DNA of 64,000 nucleotides from Vibrio diabolicus (GTDB lineage Bacteria; Pseudomonadota; Gammaproteobacteria; Enterobacterales; Vibrionaceae). The stretch covers positions 1 through 64,000 of the forward strand of contig CCKK01000001.1 in assembly GCA_001048675.1 (NCBI GenBank), read 5' to 3'. The notes beneath the pieces are model-generated. The model did no database searches, was not told the DNA's origin, and saw nothing but the letters and a program-made list of their open reading frames with translations. This document shows, piece after piece, positions 47,955 through 57,350 of this stretch (position 1 is the first letter of the stretch; each line of letters opens with the position of its first letter). Made by a program: the position numbers and the translations under genes.

Positions 47955-47985
47955 ATTGTCGGTATGTGTGTTGGGAGCGGTCGCT

Positions 47986-48864
47986 TTACTTCTTGGCATA
48001 GCTCATTTCGACGCGCTTTTTCACCCAGGTTTCGTTAATCCATAGCGATAGCATGATGATCGCACCGCCAATGGCGAGTCGCATGACATCAACATCGCGG
48101 TTCCAAATCACAATGTTCACAATCAAACCCACCGGAACCAATGCGTTGTTCATTACTGCCAGTGCACCTGCGTTCACCATGGTTGCGCCTTTGTTCCACG
48201 CGAAGTAACCAAAACCGGAAGCAATTAAACCAAGGTACGTCAGAATGCCCCATTGCGTTGCGGTGGTGGGTAGTTTGTCGAGGTTGCCCATCAGAGTGAA
48301 AGCCACGGTTGCTACACAAAGCGCACCTAAGTAGAAGTAACCAAACACGGTGTGTTGTGGCAAATCAACCGGTTCACTTTCCATGATGTATTTGTAGCCC
48401 ACCTGACCAATGGCAAAACAGAGGTTTGCTCCTTGTACGACCAAAAAGCCCAGCAGGAAGTCTTCATTAATGCCTGCAAACTTAATCCAGGCTGCGCCAA
48501 ATACAGCAATCGCCGCGGTAACCAAATACCAAGGTGAAAAGCGACCTTTCAAGAAGTCATAGATCAGCGTGACGTAAATGGGTGTGAATACGGTGAACAG
48601 CAATACTTCTGGCACGGAAAGGAGCAAAAAAGATTGGTAGTAGAAGCAGTACATCAGACCGAGCTGAATGCCACCGACCGTCATCAGTTTCGCGATTAAG
48701 GATTTGCTAACGCCGCGGAATTTTAAAAAGGGAATGAAAACCAGACTCGCCAGTGCCACGCGCATGAACACCGAGAACCAAGAATCAACCTGACCAGCGA
48801 GGTAAACGCCGATCAGGCTAAATGAGAATGCCCAAAGTAGGGTAACTGCGGATAGATAAGCCAT
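47986..48864 (-). CDS. DMT-superfamily permease (EamA domains)
   Basis: 292 residues with about ten TM helices in two EamA halves (TLLWAFSFSLIGVYLAGQV near the start, FYLGALCVATVAFTLMG and LTYLGLIASGFGYFAWNKG in the second). It belongs to the drug/metabolite transporters that export amino acids or related metabolites. Substrate unknown. ATG at 48864 with no partner gene. The last residues (KKRVEMSYAKK) are charged, as usual for the cytoplasmic tail. Confidence 0.85.
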   Translation of the reverse strand: MAYLSAVTLLWAFSFSLIGVYLAGQVDSWFSVFMRVALASLVFIPFLKFRGVSKSLIAKLMTVGGIQLGLMYCFYYQSFLLLSVPEVLLFTVFTPIYVTLIYDFLKGRFSPWYLVTAAIAVFGAAWIKFAGINEDFLLGFLVVQGANLCFAIGQVGYKYIMESEPVDLPQHTVFGYFYLGALCVATVAFTLMGNLDKLPTTATQWGILTYLGLIASGFGYFAWNKGATMVNAGALAVMNNALVPVGLIVNIVIWNRDVDVMRLAIGGAIIMLSLWINETWVKKRVEMSYAKK

Positions 48865-48928
48865 GGATGAGAATCTTTATCAACAACAAATGTGCCCGCA
48901 GTCTAACCAAGTTTTAACGTCGCGCCAA

Positions 48929-49354
48929 TCAGTCTTTTAGCGGTACGACCAGCATATCGACTGGAGAGCAGTTAATCAGTTGTCGAGTCGAAGACAGAAT
49001 CTTGCTCCAGAAATCTTGGTGATGACCACAAACCACCAAGTCGATACTGTAATCTTGAATGGTATCGCACAGCTCATTACTCAAATCGCCACTACCGACC
49101 AACGTATGGGCTATTGGGTATTGCGCATATTCTGCGAAATTCGCCAATTGTGTGCGCGACGCTTCCATTGCTTGATGTTGCGCTTCTGCCATATTGATGT
49201 CGATAAGCCCGGTGTAGAGCTCTGCGTAGTTCACGTCGATGTGAATAAAAGAGACTTTCGCATCCAGAGGTTTAGCCAGTGATACGGCTTTTTTAATCAA
49301 CACTTTACTGTCGTCTGACAGGTCGACTGCCACAAGTATGTGTTTGTAACTCAT
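48929..49354 (-). CDS. uspA: Universal stress protein UspA
   Basis: 141 residues, a single Usp domain. Start [36 protein letters not shown] and the closing [16 protein letters not shown] match UspA of E. coli. UspA is made in growth arrest and many stresses. ATG 49354 is chosen over an in-frame ATG at 49378 because AAGGAG precedes it and the family starts MSYKHIL. It is divergent from ftnA and near uspB, as in other Vibrio genomes. Confidence 0.9.
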   Translation of the reverse strand: MSYKHILVAVDLSDDSKVLIKKAVSLAKPLDAKVSFIHIDVNYAELYTGLIDINMAEAQHQAMEASRTQLANFAEYAQYPIAHTLVGSGDLSNELCDTIQDYSIDLVVCGHHQDFWSKILSSTRQLINCSPVDMLVVPLKD

Positions 49355-49480
49355 ATTGCTATCTCCTTGTAAGGTCATAGTTTTAGATTAGCACTAACCC
49401 CCAAAAAAATTTGCTGAAGTGATCTCATATCAGTGTCGTAGGTACAAAGTCTTGTCTCAGTAATCATGTTATAGTGGCGT

Positions 49481-49609
49481 TATACCCAAGTGACTTTGAG
49501 ATGCGGAGTTCAGCGCTCCGTTACTGACTATAGTTCAAGTAAAACCTTGCCTCTGATGTAGAGCAAGTCAATCTCGCGGCGTGGTTTATTTCGAGGTTAC
49601 TTGGGTATA
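49481..49609. repeat. MITE-like intergenic repeat with terminal inverted ends
   Basis: 129 bp with imperfect terminal inverted repeats: left TATACCCAAGTGAC, right GTTACTTGGGTATA. The inside is GC-moderate and shows no ORF. It lies between uspA and ftnA, ending 26 bp before the ftnA ATG. A partial copy is at 40130. Repeats with a TATACCCAAGTAACTT end are common in Vibrio intergenic DNA. A short mobile element or transcribed hairpin are both possible. Confidence 0.65.
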
Positions 49610-49635
49610 TTGCATGCACATTAATAGGAGTTAAC

Positions 49636-50163
49636 ATGCTGTCTCAAACTATGGTCGAACAATTGAATGAGCAAATTAACCTAGAATTTTTCTCATCCAA
49701 TCTATACTTACAAATGAGTGCTTGGTGTGAAGACAAAGGTTTTGAAGGTGCGGCTGAATTTTTACGCGCTCACGCCGTAGAAGAAATGGAGCACATGCAA
49801 CGCCTATTCACCTACGTAAGTGAAACTGGCTCAATGCCAATTTTGGGCGCTATTGATGCACCAAAGCATGATTTTGCTAGCTTAGGTGATGTTTTCCGCG
49901 AGACCTTCGAACATGAGCAAATGATCACGGAAAAAATCAATAAATTGGCGCATGTTGCATTTACTAGCCAAGACTACTCAACGTTTAACTTCCTACAGTG
50001 GTACGTGTCTGAACAGCACGAAGAAGAGAAGTTGTTTAAAGGGATTTTAGATAAGATCGAATTAGTAGGTGAAGATGGTAAAGCATTGTTCTTCATCGAC
50101 AAAGATCTAGCACAAATGGCGAAAGAAGGTTCATCTTCAATCATGGATGCTCCAGCTGCGTAA
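49636..50163 (+). CDS. ftnA: Non-haem ferritin FtnA
   Basis: An iron-storage ferritin of 175 residues (E. coli FtnA is 165). The ferroxidase ligands sit in the four-helix bundle: [21 protein letters not shown] (Glu17), [18 protein letters not shown] (Glu50, His53) and [20 protein letters not shown] (Glu and Gln). It stores iron as 24-mer shells in the cytosol. An AGGAG lies 8 nt before ATG. The repeat upstream may affect its transcription. Confidence 0.94.
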   Translation: MLSQTMVEQLNEQINLEFFSSNLYLQMSAWCEDKGFEGAAEFLRAHAVEEMEHMQRLFTYVSETGSMPILGAIDAPKHDFASLGDVFRETFEHEQMITEKINKLAHVAFTSQDYSTFNFLQWYVSEQHEEEKLFKGILDKIELVGEDGKALFFIDKDLAQMAKEGSSSIMDAPAA

Positions 50164-50237
50164 ACGCGTTTTTTGACGCTATAAGTAGCGAGTAAAGACG
50201 AAGCATTGATCGTCTTTTTCTTCTTGAGCATTGTTGA

Positions 50238-50579
<342 letters not shown>

Positions 50580-50693
50580 CGAATCAATAATCTAGCGAGT
50601 TAATCTCCTAGGATTGCACGGGCATGCATAGCGCTTACCGTTTAAGCGCTTTTCCCCTTCGAGATTTGTCGGTAGAATGTCGCGCCTAGAAAG

Positions 50694-50726
50694 CAAGGAT
50701 GTGCAATGTGCACATCCTTTTTTATT
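50694..50726 (+). terminator. terminator before yhiN
   Basis: AAGGATGTGCA, loop ATG, TGCACATCCTTTTTTT: a perfect stem with a T7 tract, about 115 nt after uspB. Confidence 0.85.
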
Positions 50727-50759
50727 TCGATTCGATACCAATCAGTCTAAGAGCTACCG

Positions 50760-51953
50760 ATGAGTAAGAAATTTGATGTTGTTGTAATTGGCGCAGGCGC
50801 AGCGGGTTTGATGTGTGCTGCAGAAGCCGGCAAGCGAGGCCGCCGTGTTTTGGTGCTCGATCATGCTAAAAAGCCAGGACGTAAAATCCTTATCTCAGGC
50901 GGTGGCCGTTGTAACTTCACTAACTACGATGTTTCAGCCAGCAACTACCTATGCCAAAACCCGCATTTCGTTAAGTCTGCGCTTTCCCAATACACTAACT
51001 GGGATTTTATCTCGATGGTGTGTAAGCATGGTATTGAATTTGAAGAGCGCGATCACGGTCAGCTGTTTTGTGTCGATGCGTTTACGGCGAAAGACATCGT
51101 GAAGATGCTGTTGGCTGAGTGTGACATGCCGAATATCGAGCAGCGTTACCAATGCGATGTTCACTCAATTGAGAAAATCGATGAAGGCTTTCGTTTGCAT
51201 GCTGGCACTGAGATTGTCGAGTGTGAGTCTTTAGTTATCGCAACCGGTGGCTTGTCGATGCCAAAACTGGGGGCGACACCATTTGGTTATAAAGTCGCGG
51301 AACAATTTGGTCTTCGAGTTATCCCAACCACGGCAGGGCTGGTGCCATTTACGTTGCATAAAGAAGACAAAGAAGATTTTGCTGAGTTATCTGGTATCGC
51401 GGTACCTGCGGAAATTACAGCTGAAGATGGCACCATGTTCAAAGAAGCCCTGTTGTTCACACATCGTGGTTTATCTGGCCCAGCCGTTTTACAGATTTCA
51501 TCATTCTGGCGAGCGGGGCAAAAGGTGTCGATTAATCTGGTGCCAAACGATGATGTTGCCGAGTTATTAGAACGCAGCCGTGAAAAGCATCCGAATCAGT
51601 CGCTCAAAAATACGCTCGCTAAAGTGCTACCAAAGCGCTTGGTTGAAGTCTTGATTGAACGTAAAGAGCTGGTCGATAAACCGCTAAAGCAGTTCAATCA
51701 AAAGGAGCTTGCGGCGATTGTGGCGCGCTTAGAACATTGGGATATCGCCCCGAATGGCACTGAAGGCTACCGAACCGCGGAAGTGACACTAGGCGGTGTG
51801 GATACCGATCACTTATCTTCGAAAACCATGGAATGCAAAGACATCAAAGGGCTGTACTTCATTGGCGAAGTGATGGATGTGACTGGCTGGTTAGGGGGCT
51901 ACAATTTTCAGTGGTGCTGGTCGAGCGGCTTTGTCGCGGGTCAGTGGGTGTAA
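50760..51953 (+). CDS. NAD(P)/FAD-dependent oxidoreductase (HI0933/YhiN family)
   Basis: 397 residues. N-terminal FAD-binding Rossmann motif VVVIGAGAAGLMCAAEAGKRG (about 6-26), KKPGRKILISGGGRCNFTNYD, HGIEFEERDHGQLFCV and the closing GGYNFQWCWSSGFVAGQWV. The family is conserved across gammaproteobacteria but its reaction is not settled. No coupled gene. ATG is directly preceded by AGCTACCG, a poor ribosome site. Confidence 0.87.
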   Translation: MSKKFDVVVIGAGAAGLMCAAEAGKRGRRVLVLDHAKKPGRKILISGGGRCNFTNYDVSASNYLCQNPHFVKSALSQYTNWDFISMVCKHGIEFEERDHGQLFCVDAFTAKDIVKMLLAECDMPNIEQRYQCDVHSIEKIDEGFRLHAGTEIVECESLVIATGGLSMPKLGATPFGYKVAEQFGLRVIPTTAGLVPFTLHKEDKEDFAELSGIAVPAEITAEDGTMFKEALLFTHRGLSGPAVLQISSFWRAGQKVSINLVPNDDVAELLERSREKHPNQSLKNTLAKVLPKRLVEVLIERKELVDKPLKQFNQKELAAIVARLEHWDIAPNGTEGYRTAEVTLGGVDTDHLSSKTMECKDIKGLYFIGEVMDVTGWLGGYNFQWCWSSGFVAGQWV

Positions 51954-51986
51954 TCAAACGCTGCACATCCACATAAAAGATAAGAT

Positions 51987-52022
51987 AAAAAAGAGCACTG
52001 AATCGTATTCCGTGCTCTTTTT
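51987..52022. terminator. bidirectional terminator after yhiN
   Basis: AAAAAAGAGCAC, loop TGAATCGTATTCC, GTGCTCTTTTT between the converging yhiN-like and sigma-54 activator genes. Confidence 0.7.
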
Positions 52023-52049
52023 ATATTCTCATTGTATTCCCACAGTGAG

Positions 52050-53393
52050 TTACTCGTCTTGATACTTTTCGAGTTTGTTGTAGAGCGTTTTAACGCTAAT
52101 GCCTAACTCTTGCGCAGATTCCGTTTTATTGCCTTGATTCTCTTCAAGCGTATTGAGAATGGCGGCTTTTTCTAGCTCTTCTAGCGAAACGCCCGCTGGA
52201 ACAAGGTCTTCGATGCTTGTGCCTGTTTCCAATGGCGGTGTATCGAATATCAGGTGTTCATCTCGGATGGTGTCATCAGCCAAAATAAATGCACGCTCGA
52301 TCGTGTGTTTGAGCTCACGGACATTACCTGGCCAATCGTGTGCAGCGATTTTTTGGATGGCAGAATCAAGAATGGTTTTGGTTTTAGCCTCATTTGCGTT
52401 GCGGTGCGCGATAAAGTGTTTAGCCAGACCGACGATGTCACCGCCTCGATCTCGCAGTGGCGGTATCGTTAATGGGAAGTGCGATAAACGGAAAAACAGA
52501 TCTTCACGCAGGAACTGCTCTTCAATGGCGACTTTAGGATCACGGTTGGTGGCGGCAATGATGCGAGTGTTGGCGATATGCACCGTATTACTGCCCACTG
52601 GGCGATACTCTCCGGTTTCCAACACACGCAATAGCTTCACTTGATGCTCGATAGGCATCTCGGTGATTTCATCTAAAAACAGCGTGCCGCCTTCTGCCTG
52701 TTTAAATACACCTTGGTGAGTTTTATTCGCTCCGGTAAAGGCGCCTTTTTCATGGCCAAACAGTTCACTATCGACCAACTCTGGGCTAATCGCACCACAG
52801 TTAATCGCGATAAAGGGTTGTTGCTTGCGATCGCTAGCTAAATGAATGGTCTGCGCGACTAACTCTTTACCTGAGCCGCTTTCACCGACAATGAGGACGT
52901 TGGCTTCTGTTTTTGCGACGCGTCGGATCATGCGATAGAGCTGATGCATTGGCGATGAGGACCCCACCAAAAGGCCAAATTGGTCGAGATCGCTAGTGGA
53001 CACTTTACGTCCTTGATCTTGTTTTTGCTGATAGTACTGGCTGACTTCGCTTAGGGTGTCCGTCAAAATGGCAATATCGACGGGTTTTCTGTAGTGAAAA
53101 ATTGCACCTAAGTTCATTAGCTTATCCAAATTTTCGTTTGGAGCACCAGAGCTAATGATGATCAAGTCCATATCGTAGATGTCTTCGATATTAGAAAGGC
53201 GCTGGTAATCTGCGCTAGTAAAGTGGGCGACTTCAACAATCGCAACTTCCGGTTTGAGTTGTAGGAAATCTTCAATCCAACCATCTGCGGCATCGGTATT
53301 ATGCAGACGAAATTTGTTCAGTTCCTGGCAAGAGGCAATAGCATCTTTAAGTGTCGGGTCTTGTATTCGTAGAAACAGGCTTGGCAACGACAT
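52050..53393 (-). CDS. Sigma-54-dependent activator with an Asp-to-Glu receiver
   Basis: 447 residues. The receiver-like domain (1-120) has the phospho-site region KPEVAIVEVAHF, where Glu54 replaces the usual Asp, while YRKPVD keeps the Lys. The central AAA+ domain (about 145-375) has GESGSGKELVAQ, ELFGHEKGAFTGA (the sigma-54 loop, so it activates sigma-54 RNA polymerase), GGTLFLDEITEM and the R-finger FFRLSHFPLTIPPLRDR. The C-terminal Fis-type HTH is NTLEENQGNKTESAQELGISVKTLYNKLEKY. ATG 53393 is preferred to 53456. It is divergent from a BON-domain operon with a perfect sigma-54 promoter, so local control is likely. No histidine kinase gene is close. Confidence 0.92.
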   Translation of the reverse strand: MSLPSLFLRIQDPTLKDAIASCQELNKFRLHNTDAADGWIEDFLQLKPEVAIVEVAHFTSADYQRLSNIEDIYDMDLIIISSGAPNENLDKLMNLGAIFHYRKPVDIAILTDTLSEVSQYYQQKQDQGRKVSTSDLDQFGLLVGSSSPMHQLYRMIRRVAKTEANVLIVGESGSGKELVAQTIHLASDRKQQPFIAINCGAISPELVDSELFGHEKGAFTGANKTHQGVFKQAEGGTLFLDEITEMPIEHQVKLLRVLETGEYRPVGSNTVHIANTRIIAATNRDPKVAIEEQFLREDLFFRLSHFPLTIPPLRDRGGDIVGLAKHFIAHRNANEAKTKTILDSAIQKIAAHDWPGNVRELKHTIERAFILADDTIRDEHLIFDTPPLETGTSIEDLVPAGVSLEELEKAAILNTLEENQGNKTESAQELGISVKTLYNKLEKYQDE

Positions 53394-53775
53394 AGAAATG
53401 TCCTCTTTACTATGACAGAAACAATGTACGTGGATTATTCTAAGTGCACAAGACAAAATATTGTCAGCAGAGATTTAAGGGTCTGTAGGCTATTTTAATG
53501 TTGTTGAACCTATCTTGGTATATATCAGTAATAATTCTGATAAATATTGCTTCTTTATTCGGGTGTCTCACGTTTTAAATAATAATTCTGCGATTAAGTG
53601 AAGTTGAAGAAATAATGTCTCATCTTTTATTGGCGTATTATGTAATTGATTGCGAAATTATTAACGATTAAAAATTACATTTCTTCTGTGTAAATAATTC
53701 ATGCTTATATTTTCTTGTTCGTCTTATTTTTATCTCTTGTTTTTATTATTCCTTTAAAAATAACAAGTTACAAAC
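53394..53775. other. gap between the sigma-54 activator and its promoter
   Basis: About 380 bases of AT-rich DNA (TTTTTATCTC, AAATAATAATTC) with no gene. The length gives room for upstream activator sites for the bEBP. No repeated site could be singled out by eye. Confidence 0.4.
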
Positions 53776-53792
53776 TTGGCACATGGTTTGCT
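53776..53792 (+). promoter_or_regulatory. sigma-54 promoter of the BON-protein operon
   Basis: TTGGCAC-ATGGT-TTGCT: the -24 TGGCAC and -12 TTGC with the correct 5-nt spacer (GG-N10-GC), a full match to the consensus. It lies 37 bp before the BON gene start and beside the sigma-54 activator gene. Confidence 0.88.
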
Positions 53793-53828
53793 CCTATGGA
53801 AATACAACGTCAATAAAGGAGAATTACC

Positions 53829-54380
53829 ATGAATAACATCGCAGCTAAAATTGTACTTACGTCAGTTCTTGCTACTTCATCTACAGCAGTCTTAGCGAGT
53901 GATAAATGGGAAAAAGAATCCATGGACGCTTGGCTAGATGGTAAAGCTGAAACGACGCTGCTGCTAAACAGTAACCTTAACTCTTTTGATATCAACACCG
54001 ATGTTGAAAATCAGGTAGTTACCCTTTCTGGTTCGGTAAACAATGACCTTGAAAAATCGCTTGCCGAAGAGCTTGTAACAGGTCTTGATGGTGTGAAAGA
54101 AGTAAATAACGAATTGTCAGTGGTGAATGAAGGTAAGAAAGAAACCGATTCAGAGGCATTAGCCACACTGACCGACTCTAAAATCACGACTATAGTTAAA
54201 ACGCGCCTACTGATGGATACCAATGTAAGTGGTACGGACATTGATGTAACGACGGAACGTAAAACGGTAACGTTGGCAGGTAAGGTTAATTCAGATGCGG
54301 AGCATGATCTTGCACTTTCAATTGCAAATAATACCAATGATGTAAATAAGGTGATTGATAAGCTAGAAGTGGTTCAATAA
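53829..54380 (+). CDS. Periplasmic double-BON-domain protein (OsmY-like)
   Basis: 183 residues. A signal peptide (KIVLTSVLATSSTAVLA) sends it to the periplasm. Two BON domains follow (about 38-105 and 112-180), each with a KxxLxxxxNVSGxDIxV-like beta-alpha core (TTLLLNSNLNSFDINTDVENQVVTLSGSVNNDLEKSLAEEL, then KTRLLMDTNVSGTDIDVTTERKTVTLAGKVNSDAEHDLALSI). OsmY in E. coli has the same build and is made under osmotic and stationary-phase stress. It starts the operon under the sigma-54 promoter, with AAGGAG 7 nt before ATG. Confidence 0.88.
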   Translation: MNNIAAKIVLTSVLATSSTAVLASDKWEKESMDAWLDGKAETTLLLNSNLNSFDINTDVENQVVTLSGSVNNDLEKSLAEELVTGLDGVKEVNNELSVVNEGKKETDSEALATLTDSKITTIVKTRLLMDTNVSGTDIDVTTERKTVTLAGKVNSDAEHDLALSIANNTNDVNKVIDKLEVVQ

Positions 54381-54425
54381 TAACGAGCCGAGTGACCTAA
54401 CCCAATTTTATTAGGAGGTAACACT

Positions 54426-54602
54426 ATGGTTCGTTGGATGTTTATTTTTCTGGCTTTGGCACTGGTTTCTGCACTACTAGGTTTTACTGGTATTGCAGGG
54501 GCGGCGGCCTCTATCGCGCAAGTGATATTTTACCTATTCCTATTGTCATTAATTGTATCAATAGTGATTGTTCTGCTAGGAAGAAAAAACGTAAATAGAT
54601 AG
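54426..54602 (+). CDS. Small DUF1328 membrane protein (YtjA-like)
   Basis: 58 residues. MVRWMFIFLALALVSALLGF and GIAGAAASIAQVIFYLFLLS form two TM segments, followed by a short RKNVNR tail. This is the DUF1328 pattern (a GxxGxAxxAxxI loop), seen in stress-induced membrane proteins such as E. coli YtjA. AGGAGG 7 nt before ATG and overlap of the stop with the ribosome site of the next gene place it in the BON operon. Role unknown. Confidence 0.82.
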   Translation: MVRWMFIFLALALVSALLGFTGIAGAAASIAQVIFYLFLLSLIVSIVIVLLGRKNVNR

Positions 54603-54610
54603 GAGATTTC

Positions 54611-54808
54611 ATGCGACTTACGTCATTAATTTACCGTATCGCCGCAGTATTTGGTTTGGTGTTCGCACTGGCTGCTTGTAGTGAAGAAGGGCCAATGGAA
54701 CAGGCAGGCAAGAAGATAGATGAAGCCGCCGAAGAAACTCAAAACGCGATTGAAGATGAGTGCGAAAATATTAAAGAGAACTTGAACGCAGAAGACCAAG
54801 ATTGTTAG
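54611..54808 (+). CDS. Small acidic lipoprotein
   Basis: 65 residues with a lipoprotein signal (VFGLVFALAAC, Cys23). The mature part is 43 residues, mostly Glu/Asp/Asn, with KIDEAAEETQNAIEDECENI. It resembles small stress-induced lipoproteins that precede a YqjD-like role, but no family is certain. It starts 9 nt after the DUF1328 gene and closes the operon before a terminator. Confidence 0.75.
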   Translation: MRLTSLIYRIAAVFGLVFALAACSEEGPMEQAGKKIDEAAEETQNAIEDECENIKENLNAEDQDC

Positions 54809-54846
54809 TCGAGTCAGGTCAGCTTTTTGTTCACAGCAATGTAAGA

Positions 54847-54876
54847 GAAGGGCGGTCAATCACCGCCCTTCCTTTT
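54847..54876 (+). terminator. terminator of the BON operon
   Basis: GAAGGGCGGT, loop CAATC, ACCGCCCTTCCTTTT, after the small lipoprotein gene. Confidence 0.83.
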
Positions 54877-54911
54877 ATCTCAATTGTTTACAATCAGATA
54901 AGGAGTCAAAG

Positions 54912-55343
54912 ATGAAAAACATATTTGATGTACTAAAAGAGAGTCATGAAAAGCAACGCCTTTTACTCGATGCTCTGATGGAAACGTCTGGAGATTCCCC
55001 TGCACGCGAAGAGTTTTACCACAATCTTAAGGATGAACTCGAACGGCACGCCGCCGCAGAAGAGCGCTTTTTCTACGCGCCTTTAATTGAGAGCGATAAA
55101 ACCATCGATCTTACTCGTCATGGCATCGCAGAGCACCACGAGATTGATAAAGTGATTGCACAGCTTGATGCAACCGACATGAGCTCGCCAGCATGGCTCA
55201 ACCTCATGAAAACTTTGCGTCACAAAGTATTGCACCACCTCGAAGAAGAAGAGCAGCGTTTTTTCCAATTGGCCGGTAAGGTGATGACCGATCAGCAGAA
55301 AATGAAACTAGCGGATAGCTACGTCGATGAAATGGCTAGCTAG
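54912..55343 (+). CDS. Hemerythrin-domain protein
   Basis: 143 residues, cytosolic, helical. His and Glu clusters fit a hemerythrin or HHE cation-binding bundle: ESHEKQRLLLDALME, ELERHAAAEERFFYAPLI, LTRHGIAEHHEIDKVI and KVLHHLEEEEQRFFQLA. Such proteins carry a di-iron centre for oxygen, NO or redox sensing. It follows the BON operon's terminator, so it has its own promoter. AAGGAG precedes ATG. Confidence 0.87.
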   Translation: MKNIFDVLKESHEKQRLLLDALMETSGDSPAREEFYHNLKDELERHAAAEERFFYAPLIESDKTIDLTRHGIAEHHEIDKVIAQLDATDMSSPAWLNLMKTLRHKVLHHLEEEEQRFFQLAGKVMTDQQKMKLADSYVDEMAS

Positions 55344-55485
55344 GTGGAGTATTGGTCCTTTTCGTGCCATTTCGGCACGGGAAGGGGCCCAATCAAAGCG
55401 TTTACCAAGCTAATTAGCCTAAACTAAAACCAGCTTATTCTCACTTTCACTAAAAAAGCGCACTCGCTGAAGGCAAGGAGAGCGA

Positions 55486-57145
55486 ATGTTTATCATCAAA
55501 TATTATATTCTTGGCGCTCTGATCAGTTTATTGGCCGCTATTTATATTCCCCAAATCATGGTTAGCCTGTTGTTCTTGTGGGTATCTCTTTCTTTAGCAT
55601 TAGTCAGCGTAGCCTACGTTTTCGACATTCCCTCCATTTTTAGAAAAAACCAAGACGGCAAGATTGTCAGGTGGATCCGCTGGGCATTCATCCCCTTTTT
55701 ACTGGGCGCTAGAGCATATAATGCCTGGGAAAGACGGCGCGATACTGTGCCTCCAATCCAAAAAGTCAGCGATAATTTATACCTCTCCCGTCGGCTATTT
55801 CAGAGTGACTTAGATTTTCTCGAATCCAATGACATCTCTTGTATTGTCGATGTCACCGCAGAATTTGCTGGGCTTGAAAGTGCGATGACCGACAAGCAGT
55901 TTCATTACCTTTCGATTCCGGTACTTGACCACAAAGCCCCAACGTTGGAACGCTTGCGTCATGCGATTAACTGGATTGATACGCAAATCTCGTGCTCGCG
56001 AGCTGTGGTTGTGCATTGTGCGTTAGGGCGTGGTCGATCGGTGTTTGTTGTTGCGGCGTATCTACTGAGCAAAGATCCGTCGCTGACGGTTGAATCTGTG
56101 ATGAAAAAAATCAATGACGTGCGCAGTACCGCGAGATTGAATAAATTACAGATTAGAACGTTACGAGCGATCAGTGAAAAAGGCGTACTGGGTCTGGATC
56201 AATCCACTTGGATGGTGGTTAACCCTGTTGCAGGTGGCGGCAAATGGGAGGAAAACGAACAGCACTTGATTCGTGAACTAACCAAAAAATAATCGCTTGA
56301 GTATTCATCAAACCACCACAAATCTCAGCGCTGAGCAGCTCACGCTGCAGGCAAAAGAAAGTGGTGCTAAGCAAATTATCGTAGCGGGTGGCGATGGCAC
56401 AGTGACGGAAGTGGCGAGCCAGTTGGTGGGTACCGACATCAAACTCGGCATTGTTCCGCTCGGAACCGCCAATGCGTTATGTCATGTGCTCTATGGAGTT
56501 GGCGCAAAATTCTCACCAGTCGAAAAAGCGTGTGAAGCATTGCTAGCAGGTCACTGCCAGCGTATTGATACGGCGGAGTGTAATCAGAGGCTTATATTGT
56601 TAGTCCTAGGTATTGGCCTAGAGCAGAAAATGATCGAGCATTCGCAGCGAGAAGAGAAAAACACCTTTGGACAATTGGCCTACTTAACGGGCTTTTTTAA
56701 CGCGGTGGTGGCGGAAGAGACGCAGACGTTGACTGTTGCGATGGATGCGCCATTTGAAGATGGAAACCGCGAAAATGGATCACAAACGCTAGAAGTTCAT
56801 AGCTTTGTCGTTGCGAACATCGCTCCTTTTAGTACGTTGCTCGCGCAAGGCGGTGGTGCTCCGCAGCCTGACGATGGCAAGCTGCATATCACGTATTTAG
56901 ATAACACCGAATCTTTAGGTGGACGCCTCATCGCATTGTCTGATCTGACATTAACCAGCGTAGGTGCGCAGGAGGAATCGACTCATTTTCAATACGCGAC
57001 GGCTCAGAATGTCACTATTTCTGCGAACAAACCGATTGAGTATGTGATTGATGGTGAGCTTTATTCTGATGAGCAATTAGCGATTAAGCTTCGTCCAAAA
57101 TCGTTGAATGTATTTGTCCCAAGCGGGAGAAGTAAATCGGCTTAG
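55486..57145 (+). pseudogene. Dual-specificity phosphatase fused to a diacylglycerol-kinase-like domain (frameshifted)
   Basis: Two reading frames make one gene of about 550 residues. Two TM helices open it (IIKYYILGALISLLAAIYI, MVSLLFLWVSLSLALVSVAYVF). A DSP domain follows, with the CX5R signature HCALGRGRS (about residue 177). Then a NAD/DAG-kinase start (WMVVNPVAGGGKWEENEQHLI) and, in the second frame, VAGGDGTVTEVASQLV, LGIVPLGTANALCHVLYGVG and a C-terminal lobe (SFVVANIAPFSTLLAQGGGAPQPDDGKLHITYLD). The frames meet in an A6 run (56284-56289). With A5 the sequence continues KNNRLSIHQTT. The fusion suggests a membrane enzyme that turns over lipid phosphates, but this is inference. Confidence 0.82.
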
Positions 57146-57245
57146 CTTTAAAACAGATAAGCGGTGGATAACGCGCCATTTGCCTAGTGCTTTATAGCGT
57201 GCCTTTGTTTACCGGTTTAGTCGTAGTTTTGAAGGAACCAATAAG

Positions 57246-57273
57246 GTCGCTGCGTAGGTGCAGCGGCTTTTTT
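57246..57273 (+). terminator. terminator after the fusion gene
   Basis: GTCGCTGC, loop GTAGGT, GCAGCGGCTTTTTT: a stem of about eight pairs with T6, about 100 nt after the stop. Confidence 0.75.
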
Positions 57274-57350
57274 ATATCGGCATTTTTTGTTATCTGAGAG
57301 AGCGTCTATTTATCGTTCTCGAAGTGAAAGGAAGAAGGGGGTGAGTATGA

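Noticed and set aside
55344..55485. Sigma-54-like GGCACGGGAAGGGGCC before the phosphatase-kinase gene
   Set aside because: The GG-to-GC spacing is off by two, and the word is half of a hairpin (CGTGCC...GGCACG).
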